Shown here: positions 1-7,667 of the stretch, piece by piece
How the letters are laid out: the number at the start of each line of letters is the position of its first letter
Numbering within the stretch: the stretch's first letter is position 1
Origin: Candidatus Brocadiaceae bacterium
Lineage (GTDB): Bacteria; Planctomycetota; Brocadiia; SM23-32
Reading direction: 5' to 3'
Assembly (NCBI GenBank): GCA_003567495.1
Contig: PWZK01000183.1
Coordinates: forward strand, 1 to 12,008
DNA length: 12,008 bases
Translations under genes and position numbers: made by a program
Notes under the pieces: model-generated
Database searches by the model: none
What the model was told of the DNA's origin: nothing
Seen by the model: only the letters and a program-made list of their open reading frames with translations

Positions 1-135
1 CAGATGGGTATTCAGACCCTCCTGTGCCATTTTCACGGTGGCAGAAGTTTCCAGGGAACTGTCTGCTTCGACATGGACCGGAAAGCCGGAAACTTCTTCG
101 GTCTCGGCTATGATTTTCTCTGTAGATTCAAGCAT
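1..135 (-). CDS. N-terminal fragment of an unrecognised protein (runs off the left edge)
   Basis: The reading frame starts at ATG (133..135 on the complement) and stays open for 45 codons to base 1. It begins MLESTEKIIAETEEVSGFPV and continues with an acidic, soluble-looking stretch. There is no signal peptide or membrane segment. I do not recognise the family. A well-formed promoter lies about 110 bases upstream (246..274) and supports a real gene with its own transcription. It lies on the same strand as the Dnd-like operon but is separated from it by 517 bases, so co-transcription is uncertain. No clear Shine-Dalgarno sequence is visible right before the ATG: the region reads as AT-rich ATATCTTATAA. 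Confidence 0.6.
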   Translation of the reverse strand, partial: MLESTEKIIAETEEVSGFPVHVEADSSLETSATVKMAQEGLNTHL

Positions 136-245
136 TTATAAGATATAAGATAAGATTTCAATATGCGTTACGGCACAATAAATATTACAAATAATGCTGG
201 GAAAAGGACATGAGAGCTAAGAAATTCGCCATATATAGCATGTTT

Positions 246-274
246 ATGTTACATAGTAATCAGCCTTTTGTCAA
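246..274 (-). promoter_or_regulatory. Sigma-70-type promoter for the left-edge gene
   Basis: On the minus strand the sequence has a perfect -35 box TTGACA (269..274), a 17-base spacer and a -10 box TAACAT (246..251; four of six consensus positions). The predicted transcript would start near base 239 and have a leader of about 105 bases before the ATG at 135. Confidence 0.6.
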
Positions 275-466
275 ACCAATAATACGTGGGTAAAGAATTG
301 CAGCAAAATACATTAAAACATTATGCAGACCTATTATACCACACCTGCCATGTCAAATAGCGTCCCGGGTTCTGGTTTCCTTGCGAAAACGTGATTTAAC
401 GGCGGGATAAGAATCGCAGGGCTGTATTTTCAGCTTTGAATTTTTAAGCAGTAAAAAACTCTGATA

Positions 467-480
467 TGGCACTGGTGCCA
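467..480. repeat. Short inverted repeat, possible operator
   Basis: TGGCAC (467..472) and GTGCCA (475..480) are perfect inverted arms with a 2-base centre. It is too short for a transcription terminator and lies about 190 bases upstream of the -35 box of the left-edge gene. It could be a protein binding site or chance. Confidence 0.3.
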
Positions 481-593
481 GGTTTCAGCACTTATAACGG
501 CTTTACTATTTTACCGCGCATTAGCATAAACGCAGCCGCTGGCCTACTCCTGCAGAAAATAACCGCTTTCAAAAGTGTGTTCTTCGGCTTCGC

Positions 594-658
594 GTTTAAG
601 GATTTTTCCTTAAACAGGAATTCTTCACAGCACGGTGTTTAAGGTTTTTTCCTTAAAC
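594..658. repeat. Two tandem near-identical hairpins at the 3' end of the Dnd-like operon
   Basis: Two copies of an 8-bp inverted repeat (arms GTTTAAGG and CCTTAAAC) lie 43 bases apart. One is at 594..615 with loop ATTTTT and one at 637..658 with loop TTTTTT. The arms are identical in both copies. On the minus strand the right-hand copy contains the last Val codon and the TAA stop of the DndE-HerA gene. Neither hairpin is followed by a U-tract in the minus-strand transcript, so they are not classical intrinsic terminators. They may still stabilise or end the mRNA, or be copies of a small dispersed palindromic repeat. Confidence 0.6.
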
Positions 659-2284
659 AAAGGCCAGCTCGGTCTTGATTTTCTGGAATTCCCGCCCATC
701 ATCGAAGCTTTTTGTTATTACCTCAAAAGGATTCAAGTTGGCGATTTGAGTTTGCAGATTCTTGGCAGTCCCCGCACTGCACCCCAGCAATTCCTGTATG
801 GAACTCTTTTTTGCGGTTTGACACTGAAAGACATAAACAAATTCCAGCAGCTCCCGGTAATCAAATCCCTGTTGGTAATAATCCTTCGGGGACTGAGAAG
901 CGAGGAAGACATATATTCCCTTTGAACGGCCCTCCCTGATTATCTCTTGCAGAAAGCGGTTCTTCGCCCCCAGGTAGTGATGCGCCTCATCTATTACCAG
1001 AATGGTGCGCAGAGTGCGTTTGTAGTCATCAAAAGGACTTTCCGGCAGCAGTCTCATCTCTTTATAGAGTTTTTCAATCAAAAGAAAAGGCGGCAGTTCC
1101 CTGCAGACCGAAAGCCCGGAAAGGTCAACAATCATGGTTTTACCCGACAGGCAGTCGATGGGTTTTTCGGTGCTTTCGTGCGACCAGAAAATATCATAAT
1201 TGGCCAGCTGCTCAACTGCCTCGGTGAGGTTATTGTGCCCGCTTTGATCCATCAAAGCTATATCCGCAAGCTCTCTGAAATCAGGGTATGGTCTCTCAGG
1301 GTGTGCTTCCCGGGCTAGAGCATAGGCGCGAACTATGGCATCCTTGAGCGCCCCTCTTTGTTTGCTGCCTAATCTGTCGCCGATTATAGCAAAAGTCTCC
1401 AGTTTCTCCTGCGCCGCAATCTTAATCGATTTTTCATCGTAATCGCTCAGGACAAAGGGATTGATCGGGAGCGTGGGATTCTCTTGCTGCTGGAGCCTGT
1501 AGATTTCGGCCCCGGTGCTCTCTGCAAATTTATCGTTCGCCGAAACATCCCCCTTGTAATCCAAAAAGATGAAGTTGACTTTCCGGTTCGACTGAGACCG
1601 TATCCCGGACAGCATTTTCAAAAGAAGCTGAGTCTTGCCCACCCCTGAAGTGCCCACTATAGCCACATGGGCATTGGTATGCTTCAGAGAGTCACTTATA
1701 TCCATCGATACAGGGTTGCCGCCGGGGATTGAGCTGCCTACAGGTATGCTGAGATGCCCACGAAACATCTCCAGGTCACTTTTGATCATGTCATCGATCT
1801 CATCAATGCCGTGATTGGCAAACTCGGACAGGGTGCAGTAAAAACTGTCTACATCACGAGTGTTCTCTTCAAACATTTCCCATAATTCAGCCGCGCCGGT
1901 GTCAATGTGATTTTTTACGATCGAGGGTTCTGAATACATCTGTTCCCGGTTCAGCACCTTTCCATACACATGACAGGCCAGCGAGTAAATAAGCATATCA
2001 TCCTGCAGGAAGCAATGCGCGCTTATTTCCCCACCCTCTTTATTATGGCTCTCGGGCACTGAAGGGCCGTCTTTTGCCATTGAAAGGGAAAACGCCAGTT
2101 TGGCAATCGGTGCTTTATCCAGTCCGGTATGCTCATGCAAATCTGAAATGTATTGATCCGCTTTTTTCGATAGAATTATCGTTTTCGGCCTGTGGGGCAT
2201 TTCAGTGGGTATGTTTTTAATGAGTCCGGCATGTTCAAAAAGAGCTTCTTCCTGCTGAGCGGTCGTTTTATCTTGTTTTATCAT
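653..2284 (-). CDS. DndE-like domain fused to a HerA/FtsK-type ATPase
   Basis: This 543-residue protein joins two modules. Residues about 34-138 resemble DndE, the small DNA-binding protein of phosphorothioation: an N-terminal ILSKKADQYISDLHEHTGL segment, a following SLSMAKDGPSVPES segment, the LIYSLACHVYG strand/helix and a terminal VKNHIDTGAAELW. Residues about 196-520 form a HerA-like RecA fold: Walker A GTSGVGKT (211-218), FLDYKGD (240-246), Walker B TILVIDEAHHYLG (427-439), an arginine-rich REGRSKG (450-456) and LASQSP (461-466). HerA proteins are usually hexameric DNA-translocating ATPases. The start chosen is MIKQDKTT, 1 base after the DndD stop, with GGGAGAAG upstream. A longer frame from 2386 would overlap DndD by about 100 bases and lacks support. 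It is probably the translocase or DNA-loading part of a DNA modification or defence complex. The HerA call is secure; the DndE call rests on remembered family patterns. Confidence 0.8.
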   Translation of the reverse strand: MIKQDKTTAQQEEALFEHAGLIKNIPTEMPHRPKTIILSKKADQYISDLHEHTGLDKAPIAKLAFSLSMAKDGPSVPESHNKEGGEISAHCFLQDDMLIYSLACHVYGKVLNREQMYSEPSIVKNHIDTGAAELWEMFEENTRDVDSFYCTLSEFANHGIDEIDDMIKSDLEMFRGHLSIPVGSSIPGGNPVSMDISDSLKHTNAHVAIVGTSGVGKTQLLLKMLSGIRSQSNRKVNFIFLDYKGDVSANDKFAESTGAEIYRLQQQENPTLPINPFVLSDYDEKSIKIAAQEKLETFAIIGDRLGSKQRGALKDAIVRAYALAREAHPERPYPDFRELADIALMDQSGHNNLTEAVEQLANYDIFWSHESTEKPIDCLSGKTMIVDLSGLSVCRELPPFLLIEKLYKEMRLLPESPFDDYKRTLRTILVIDEAHHYLGAKNRFLQEIIREGRSKGIYVFLASQSPKDYYQQGFDYRELLEFVYVFQCQTAKKSSIQELLGCSAGTAKNLQTQIANLNPFEVITKSFDDGREFQKIKTELAFV

Positions 2285-2285
2285 C

Positions 2286-4274
2286 TTACTTCTCCCAGAA
2301 ATAATTTGTTTTAAGAGTGTTTTGATCGCGATCAAGAAGCCCCCAGCCGCACAGAAAAGGCTTGAGTGTGCTGAATGCCTTTTCATCGACGGCAGTGTTG
2401 GAGGAAATAATCACAACCTGATCGGCAGCTTCAGGAAAATAGCTGCTGACAATTTTATCCCGATAATTTTCATCAAGCTGCTCAAGAGGCGCATCAAAGA
2501 TTACCGGGAGATTCAGTTCCGAAATCCTGGTCAGCCCCCATAGCAGAGAGAAGGCAAATATTTCTCTTTCACCATCCGAAAGGGAAGAAATACCGATCTG
2601 CTGGTGGTGCTGATCTGTGAGGGTGATTCTGAATGAGTCCTCATCTATCTGAAGGTCACTGATTGAGTCGGAGTCCCGAAAAAGTGAATGGAACATATTA
2701 AAAGTATTCTCACGCAGCATATTGATTTTGCTGTTTCTGATTTTCCCGACAAAATCCTCCAGCAGCGCAGAAATGCTTTCTTTTTCCCTGATGAGAGCTT
2801 TCTTTTTATCCGATATTTTCTGTTTTTCTGAAAGCTCGTTTAATTCGTTTTCAAGCTCTGTAATATTTTCCGAAATATCTTTTATCCGGATATCCAGGGT
2901 ATTTTGTTCTGACCGGAGCAGGTGCATCTGATTTTCGCTCTCTTCAGCGATACTTTTTAATTCGCTGTAGATATCCTGTTCTTTTTTTGAGATGCCCTCG
3001 GTGGGGGATTCCTCTACCAGAGCAATTTCATCGGCCAGTCTGTTTCGATCTTCTATCAGTTTTTCCAGTTCCGAAACGCCGCTTCTTTGAAACTCTTCGA
3101 TACGCCCGCATATCTGTCTTTTGTCTTTTTCCTGAAAAATGGCCCCTATATTGCGGGATACGCTCGCTCTGCATTTTTCACGCAGCACCTTGAGTATTTC
3201 GTCTTTGAGTTCATCTCTGAGTTCTGTCGGTATGGAATCTTCTCCCGGGGGGACTTTCCCATCTATAGCAGACACTATCGACTCAGAGAGCTGCTCAGAC
3301 ATATCATAAAGTGTGGTATAGACCTTTGAATCTTCCCCGGCTTCCAGTTTTTCCACTAAAGGAGGAAACAATTCTGCGGCCGGAGCAAGCGGAAGATGGT
3401 TTTCGATAATGGATTCGATCTGCTCTTGTTTTTGCTTTTTCTTCGCTGTAAGCTCCCCTTTTTTCTCTCCCCTGTCATGCACCTCAATGGCGAACTTTTC
3501 ATCAAATTCGCTGTATTTTCTGCTGAGCTTCTTTTTTGCTTCTTCCCCTTCTGACTGGACTTTTTTCAGATGCTTTTCCACTTTGGTCTTTTCCTTTTCT
3601 GTTTTTTTAAGCGTGAGTCTTCTCTCCGAAATTTCAGTTCTCTTTAAATCGACGTCAACACCGGCGACATCTTCAAAATCCGTAAGTCTCTCCATCAGCC
3701 TGCTGCTTTCCAGGTCATCTCTGAGCTGAAGGATATGCCAGATACCGAGCACGGAGTCGAGTGAATCTTTTATTTTATCACCTGAATCGTCCATCTCAAT
3801 TTTCCGTATCTGATCTTTTATAAAGAAGAAAAATTCCGCGGCTTCCCGCGGAATCAATGAATTGATATAATCCTGCAGAATGTCCCTTTTCCCTGCCGCG
3901 ATATTCTCGCCGTTTTTGTATACATCCAGATGCTGCGTATAGTGCCGCTCCCTGAAGCGTTCTTTTTTGTTTCCCTCATCGCGCCAGCAGCGGTGCAGGT
4001 GAAGTTCATCGCCGCCGTCTGTTTCAATAACCAGCCGGATATCCACATCCCTGTTGCCTTTCTTTTTCTCTTCCCTGTTTATGTTGGAGAGAACCTTTCT
4101 TTTTTCGGCACCGTGCAGACACATAATTACCGCATCGGCCAGGGTTGTTTTCCCCGCACCCGTTACGCCGCCGATAAGAAAAATATTTTCTTTTTTGCCC
4201 ACATCGGGGAACTCAATGGTTGTCGGCTCCCGAAAGGACTGCAAATTTTGTATCGTGATTTTTTTGAGTTTCAT
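2286..4274 (-). CDS. dndD: DndD-like SMC/Rad50-type ATPase
   Basis: This 662-residue protein matches the usual DndD length (about 660). It opens with MKLKKITIQNLQSF and has Walker A GGVTGAGKTT (35-44) and an FFFF-containing Q-loop region (148-160). Charged coiled-coil stretches follow (about 205-290 and 400-515). The C-terminus holds the ABC signature SSLSDGEREI (563-572), Walker B LPVIFDAPLEQLD (589-601), and a YFPEAADQVVIISS stretch with a C-terminal tail of the kind found in DndD. No CxxC zinc hook is visible. In Dnd systems DndD is an ATPase that may expose or nick DNA for the DndC/DndE modification complex. Its ATG overlaps the previous stop by 4 bases (ATGA), with GGAGAC as ribosome binding site. 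A generic SMC-like defence ATPase is the main alternative, but the neighbours favour DndD. Confidence 0.8.
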   Translation of the reverse strand: MKLKKITIQNLQSFREPTTIEFPDVGKKENIFLIGGVTGAGKTTLADAVIMCLHGAEKRKVLSNINREEKKKGNRDVDIRLVIETDGGDELHLHRCWRDEGNKKERFRERHYTQHLDVYKNGENIAAGKRDILQDYINSLIPREAAEFFFFIKDQIRKIEMDDSGDKIKDSLDSVLGIWHILQLRDDLESSRLMERLTDFEDVAGVDVDLKRTEISERRLTLKKTEKEKTKVEKHLKKVQSEGEEAKKKLSRKYSEFDEKFAIEVHDRGEKKGELTAKKKQKQEQIESIIENHLPLAPAAELFPPLVEKLEAGEDSKVYTTLYDMSEQLSESIVSAIDGKVPPGEDSIPTELRDELKDEILKVLREKCRASVSRNIGAIFQEKDKRQICGRIEEFQRSGVSELEKLIEDRNRLADEIALVEESPTEGISKKEQDIYSELKSIAEESENQMHLLRSEQNTLDIRIKDISENITELENELNELSEKQKISDKKKALIREKESISALLEDFVGKIRNSKINMLRENTFNMFHSLFRDSDSISDLQIDEDSFRITLTDQHHQQIGISSLSDGEREIFAFSLLWGLTRISELNLPVIFDAPLEQLDENYRDKIVSSYFPEAADQVVIISSNTAVDEKAFSTLKPFLCGWGLLDRDQNTLKTNYFWEK

Positions 4275-4495
4275 GTTTTGGTCTCCAAATCAGAATTAAT
4301 GATTTCGATAAAGTCCTCATAAATACCTCGCCTTCTCTCCATGAAAGCATACTTTCTGACTGTATCAAGCAGATTTTTGACCGTATCAAAGTCCACGCCG
4401 GATTCGCTGCACAGTTCCCGGAGCAGTTTCAGATTGTCTTCGCTAATAGGCCGGGGCCTGGGTATATTATTTTTTTGTTCTTTTTTCATGGTCAT
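4271..4495 (-). CDS. Small protein of the kind associated with Dnd-type DNA modification loci
   Basis: This 74-residue protein is probably cytoplasmic. It has a basic N-terminus (MTMKKEQKNNIPRPRP), a helical middle and a C-terminal KYAFMERRRGIYEDFIEIIN. That last pattern (tyrosine, arginine cluster, glycine, acidic helix) matches my memory of short proteins encoded just before dndD in some phosphorothioation clusters. I cannot verify this by a search, and no activity is known to me. It starts 17 bases after the TPR gene stop, with AAAGAGGT as ribosome binding site. A second ATG two codons further in is an alternative start. Its TGA overlaps the dndD ATG, so translation is probably coupled and the two products made together. 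Confidence 0.75.
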   Translation of the reverse strand: MTMKKEQKNNIPRPRPISEDNLKLLRELCSESGVDFDTVKNLLDTVRKYAFMERRRGIYEDFIEIINSDLETKT

Positions 4496-4512
4496 ATAAC
4501 CTCTTTATATTA

Positions 4513-5685
4513 TTAAGATGATCGACCTGATGTCAGCTTCATGTGTCTGCGCACCTTGTCCAGGGCATTCTCGGTTATTTTTGAATTGGGCCTGATTTTA
4601 AGGGATTTTTCAAAAGCCTGGACGGATTTATTAAACTGTCCGTTTTCGTAATAAGCAGCCCCCAGATTATGCCACGCCTCGGAGTCTTCCCGGTTGATAA
4701 CCAAAGCTCTCTGGAAATATTCAATTGCTTTTTTGTGCTGCTTCAGGCAGCCATAAAGCAGGCCTGTTTTGTGCAGGAAAAACTGTTTGTTTGCAGCGAA
4801 TGTTTCAACTTCAACAGCCTCCTTGTAAACTTCTATGGCCTCATCGAACTGGTTGTTACTTTCATAAGTGACGGCGAGCATATTTCTTACCCTCGGCTGC
4901 ATTGGCTCTATCTGAAGCGAACTGAGGTATGCCTGCCTGGCCTCACTGTACTGCTTTAGAACAAGATGTGCGGCAGCTTTCTGGCCCCATGCCTCGTAAT
5001 GTCCGGGGTTGATACTGAGGGCTTTTGAGCAGGCATCAATAGCTGCGCTGCTGTCTCCGGCAGACAGATATGCCATGCCGAGCGAGCACCATGAATCGGC
5101 GCTGTCGGGGTTCATTTCCAAAGACTTCCTGATAAGTTCGACGGCTTTTTTTTGGTTTCCCTGATTAAGACACAACCAGCCCATATAACTCCATGCTCTT
5201 GCATGTTCGGGATCGATTTGCACCGCTTTCTGAAAGGCTTCGAGCGCGTTTTGGTAATCTTTCGGCTGTGTGCTCATGCGTTTTACAGCGGGGATATCAA
5301 CATGGAGAGTGCCGAGAAAAAACCACGCTTCTGCACACGTAGGGTCTATCTGCAGAGCTTTTATGGTATCTGTTCGTGACAACTCGGGATATGCTGCATC
5401 GATGAAACCCACCCTGAAATGACGCGACAATTTTGTGAATTCAGCATCGAGTTCCAAAGCCTTTTTCCCTGCCTTTTCGGCCTGTCTCCTATCACCAATC
5501 TGATCATATATATCTTCCAGAAACGACCATGCAGCCTTCAGTTTTGGGCTGCTTTTCAGTGCTTTGAAAGCTGATTTTACAGCTTCTTCGGGGTTTCCAT
5601 CAGCGCGTTGTTTTTTTGCGAGTCTGAACCATTCCATAGAATCCTTCGGTTCAGTTTCTTCCTCTTGTATTTTGTGATCTGTCAT
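4513..5685 (-). CDS. Cytoplasmic tetratricopeptide repeat protein (TPR-1)
   Basis: The 390-residue protein consists almost wholly of about nine to ten 34-residue TPR units. They are recognisable by recurring patterns such as ARAWSYMGWLCLNQGNQKKA, SADSWCSLGMAYLSAGDSSA and SEAWHNLGAAYYENGQFNKS, each followed by an AhxxhPxs turn. TPR arrays form superhelical protein-binding scaffolds. There is no signal peptide, membrane segment or enzymatic domain. I chose the internal MTDHK start because GGAGG lies exactly 8 bases upstream; the longer frame from 5715 would begin with that leader sequence. The stop is 17 bases from the small Dnd-associated gene, so this is the repeat gene most closely joined to the Dnd-like core. 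It may be a scaffold or specificity partner of that ATPase pair, but this is inferred from position. Confidence 0.85.
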   Translation of the reverse strand: MTDHKIQEEETEPKDSMEWFRLAKKQRADGNPEEAVKSAFKALKSSPKLKAAWSFLEDIYDQIGDRRQAEKAGKKALELDAEFTKLSRHFRVGFIDAAYPELSRTDTIKALQIDPTCAEAWFFLGTLHVDIPAVKRMSTQPKDYQNALEAFQKAVQIDPEHARAWSYMGWLCLNQGNQKKAVELIRKSLEMNPDSADSWCSLGMAYLSAGDSSAAIDACSKALSINPGHYEAWGQKAAAHLVLKQYSEARQAYLSSLQIEPMQPRVRNMLAVTYESNNQFDEAIEVYKEAVEVETFAANKQFFLHKTGLLYGCLKQHKKAIEYFQRALVINREDSEAWHNLGAAYYENGQFNKSVQAFEKSLKIRPNSKITENALDKVRRHMKLTSGRSS

Positions 5686-5724
5686 CTTTAATACCTCCAA
5701 AGTTTGGATTTTCATAGCGAGTAA
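5686..5724 (-). promoter_or_regulatory. TPR-1 translation start region: shared leader motif and ribosome binding site
   Basis: Reading the minus strand: TTACTC (5719..5724), a 20-base gap, GGAGG (5694..5698), an 8-base spacer with a TAAAG end, then ATG at 5685. The same elements precede the ankyrin and TPR-2 genes, with an identical 8-base spacing. This decides the short start. Confidence 0.6.
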
Positions 5725-5763
5725 GGAGGCGGCGGTTTTTATAAGATTCCGCCCGCCGCCTCC
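5725..5763 (-). promoter_or_regulatory. Strong GC-rich hairpin between the ankyrin and TPR-1 genes
   Basis: An 11-bp perfect stem pairs GGAGGCGGCGG (5725..5735) with CCGCCGCCTCC (5753..5763) around a 17-base loop. In the minus-strand transcript there is no U-run after it, so it is unlikely to be a simple terminator. It directly abuts the TTACTC leader motif. It may act as an mRNA-processing or stability element, or as an attenuator that lowers expression of the downstream genes. Confidence 0.6.
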
Positions 5764-5820
5764 CTTAGTACTTTTAAGCTGCCGGTGTTAACCTTTAAAT
5801 TACCGCGACAGCATGTCCTT

Positions 5821-7560
5821 TCACCATGACATCTCCGATATCTGCTCCTCACGCCTTTCGCTCGACGACTGGCCTCCATTTTCCCTAAGCAAATCTATGG
5901 TAGCCTGTTCGTTACCTACTCGTGTGGCGTAATCAACCGCTGTAAGTCCTGAGAAATGCGTGAAATGAACGTCTGCACCCTTTTCAATCAGTAAGTTAGC
6001 CATATCAGGGTTCCCTGCTTCCGCAGCCATCTGAAGCGGACTTCGGGATATCTGTGCATGAGCGTTAATATCCGCATCATGCTCGATCAGAATTTCCGCG
6101 ATATCTATATATCCCTCGGCGGCGGCAATATGAAGTGGTGTAATGCCATCATCGGCGTGCGCACTCACAGATGCACCGTTTTCAATCAGAAAGCGAACTA
6201 TCTTGACCTGACCTTCTTGGGAAGCCATATGCAGCGGCGTGTATCCCAGCATATCCTTCGCACTGATATCCGCTCCATGACTGATCAGTAACTCGGTCAT
6301 TTCAAGCTTCCCGGCCTCGCAGCTTTTATGAAGAGGCGTGCGTCCCGATTCATCCTTTTCGTGGATATCCTCACCACATTTAATAAGAAATTCTGCCCTG
6401 CCGGTTTTTCCCGAAGCAGCAGTCTCGTGCAAGCCACCCTGCTTTCTATAATCAGCTCCGCGATCCCGCAAAAACTTTGCCATGCGAATCAGATCATCAA
6501 TTACCGCATCAGGATCATTATTTTGAGGATTCATTACAAAATCTAATTTATCATGCTGAAGAGGGTCCAAAGTAACATCAAGCGGAGTAAATCTCTGCAA
6601 GGTCATAGCATTTATATCCGCTCCTTTATCCAGCAGCAGCTCAACAAAGTTATATTTTCTCTGCACAACGGCCAAATGTAAAGGAGTTCCTGTTTCGTCG
6701 GCCAGAGCTTCAAGGTTCGCCCCGTGCTTGATCAGCAGCTTCGCTATTTCATACCGACCTGCCCGAATGGCGCTGTGAAGCGGAGTTCCCATAACGAAGT
6801 TTCTTGCACTGACATCCGCCCCCTCGTTCAACAGGGCCACAACCGTTTCATATTGCCCGTCTATGGTGGCTCTGAAAAGAGGTGTTACTCCCATCTTATC
6901 GCGAGAATCCAAATCTGCCCCATGTTTGCTCAGAAACTCAACCATGCCCGGCAAGCCATAAGAGGCGGCCATGTGAAGCGGAGTAACATTGTTTTCATTT
7001 CGAGCATCAATGTTTGCCCCGCTGCTTAGCAGAAGCTCGGCCAGGTCATAACGCTCACCTATGGCCGCCAGGTGCAGTGTTGTAGCCAAGAGCATACCAG
7101 AGCTTGGAGTCACTATGCTCTCGATTGTTGCATTGACATCTGCTCCGCGCTCCAGCAAGAGTTTGGCTACTTCACATTGGCCCTTGCTTTTGTTCAGTTC
7201 CAACATTCTACGAAATGGATTCTCGGGATCGCTTATAAGGCTGCCTTCATCTTCGAGAAGTCCCGCGCTCTGATGCAGTGGGGTTAAGCCTTTCATGCTG
7301 TAAACATTGACGTTTGCCCCGCTGTTGATAAGAAGCCGGACCATATCGGGCTGAGCCTGCAGAGCCGCAATATGAAGCGGAGTTCTTCCCGCCTCGTCTC
7401 TCACATTAACATCAGCCCCCTGGCTGATCAGCTGCTCAGCGCTGTCACAGCGTCCCGCAGCAACCGCTTTGTGAAGCGGAGTTGACTTCTGAGTAACTTC
7501 TTCTGAATCACTTCGATTTTCGTCGCTGCACTTTTCCATCGTCTTTTCATATTCCGTCAT
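5821..7560 (-). CDS. Ankyrin repeat protein, about 15 repeats
   Basis: The 579-residue protein is a nearly continuous ankyrin array from residue 26 to about 560. About 15 repeats show the TPLHxAAxxG...LLxxGADhN pattern, for example RTPLHIAALQAQPDMVRLLI and YTPLHMASQEGQVKIVRFLI. The third repeat carries an insertion of about 25 residues near 103-128. The array is interrupted by a degenerate segment (about 326-356), giving two blocks. Ankyrin stacks bind proteins. No catalytic domain, signal peptide or membrane segment is visible, so it is probably a soluble adaptor. The MTEYEK start is chosen because GGAGG lies 8 bases upstream (7569..7573). It sits between two TPR genes and reads toward the Dnd-like core, which suggests co-expression. 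Its own binding partner is unknown. Confidence 0.88.
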   Translation of the reverse strand: MTEYEKTMEKCSDENRSDSEEVTQKSTPLHKAVAAGRCDSAEQLISQGADVNVRDEAGRTPLHIAALQAQPDMVRLLINSGANVNVYSMKGLTPLHQSAGLLEDEGSLISDPENPFRRMLELNKSKGQCEVAKLLLERGADVNATIESIVTPSSGMLLATTLHLAAIGERYDLAELLLSSGANIDARNENNVTPLHMAASYGLPGMVEFLSKHGADLDSRDKMGVTPLFRATIDGQYETVVALLNEGADVSARNFVMGTPLHSAIRAGRYEIAKLLIKHGANLEALADETGTPLHLAVVQRKYNFVELLLDKGADINAMTLQRFTPLDVTLDPLQHDKLDFVMNPQNNDPDAVIDDLIRMAKFLRDRGADYRKQGGLHETAASGKTGRAEFLIKCGEDIHEKDESGRTPLHKSCEAGKLEMTELLISHGADISAKDMLGYTPLHMASQEGQVKIVRFLIENGASVSAHADDGITPLHIAAAEGYIDIAEILIEHDADINAHAQISRSPLQMAAEAGNPDMANLLIEKGADVHFTHFSGLTAVDYATRVGNEQATIDLLRENGGQSSSERREEQISEMSW

Positions 7561-7590
7561 TTTTACTGCCTCCATAAATATAGAGTAAAA
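7561..7590 (-). promoter_or_regulatory. Ankyrin gene translation start region: shared leader motif and ribosome binding site
   Basis: On the minus strand TTTTACTC (7583..7590) is followed by GGAGG (7569..7573), 8 spacer bases ending in TAAAA, and ATG at 7560. It matches the leaders of both TPR genes in order and spacing. Confidence 0.6.
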
Positions 7591-7592
7591 GT

Positions 7593-7613
7593 ATTTCCCG
7601 GCACCCGGGAAAT
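7593..7613 (-). promoter_or_regulatory. Perfect 9-bp hairpin in the ankyrin gene leader
   Basis: ATTTCCCGG (7593..7601) and CCGGGAAAT (7605..7613) pair perfectly around a 3-base CAC loop. It lies 2 bases beyond the TTTTACTC motif. No U-tract follows in the minus-strand transcript, so it is probably a leader structure or a protein binding site. Confidence 0.5.
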
Positions 7614-7628
7614 GGTGATTGGAAGTGA

Positions 7629-7645
7629 GGCGGCTTCACGCCGCC
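7629..7645 (-). promoter_or_regulatory. GC-rich hairpin between the TPR-2 and ankyrin genes
   Basis: GGCGGC (7629..7634) and GCCGCC (7640..7645) pair around a 5-base loop. It occupies the place corresponding to the stronger hairpin at 5725..5763 and shares its GGCGG/GCCGCC arms, which suggests a common origin for the two spacers. Confidence 0.5.
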
Positions 7646-7667
7646 CCATCTCCCGGTTAAAACTGTT

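Larger units (their letters stand above)
136..652. other. 517-base intergenic region without a convincing gene
   Basis: No open frame here has a credible start, ribosome binding site and protein-like composition. The stretch holds a minus-strand promoter (246..274), an inverted repeat (467..480) and the first of two tandem hairpins (594..615). The rest is AT-rich without recognisable structure. It separates the 3' end of the DndE-HerA gene from the next minus-strand gene. Confidence 0.6.

Noticed and set aside
333..356. TTGACA and TATAAT on the minus strand as a promoter
   Set aside because: Both boxes are perfect, but the spacer is only 12 bases, too short for sigma-70; the pair at 246..274 has the right 17-base spacer.
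2285..2386. 34-residue N-terminal extension of the DndE-HerA gene
   Set aside because: It lies inside the DndD-like coding region in another frame and has no ribosome binding site, whereas the start at 2284 has GGGAGAAG directly upstream.
5686..5763. Ribosome-binding-site sequestering switch using CCTCC of the hairpin arm
   Set aside because: Only five base pairs would form with GGAGG, and the competing 11-bp hairpin is far stronger, so the idea has little support.
5686..7667. Integron-like gene cassettes in the repeat-gene array
   Set aside because: The spacers are similar to each other, but no paired attC core sites (GTTRRRY with matching RYYYAAC) can be seen and no integrase is present.
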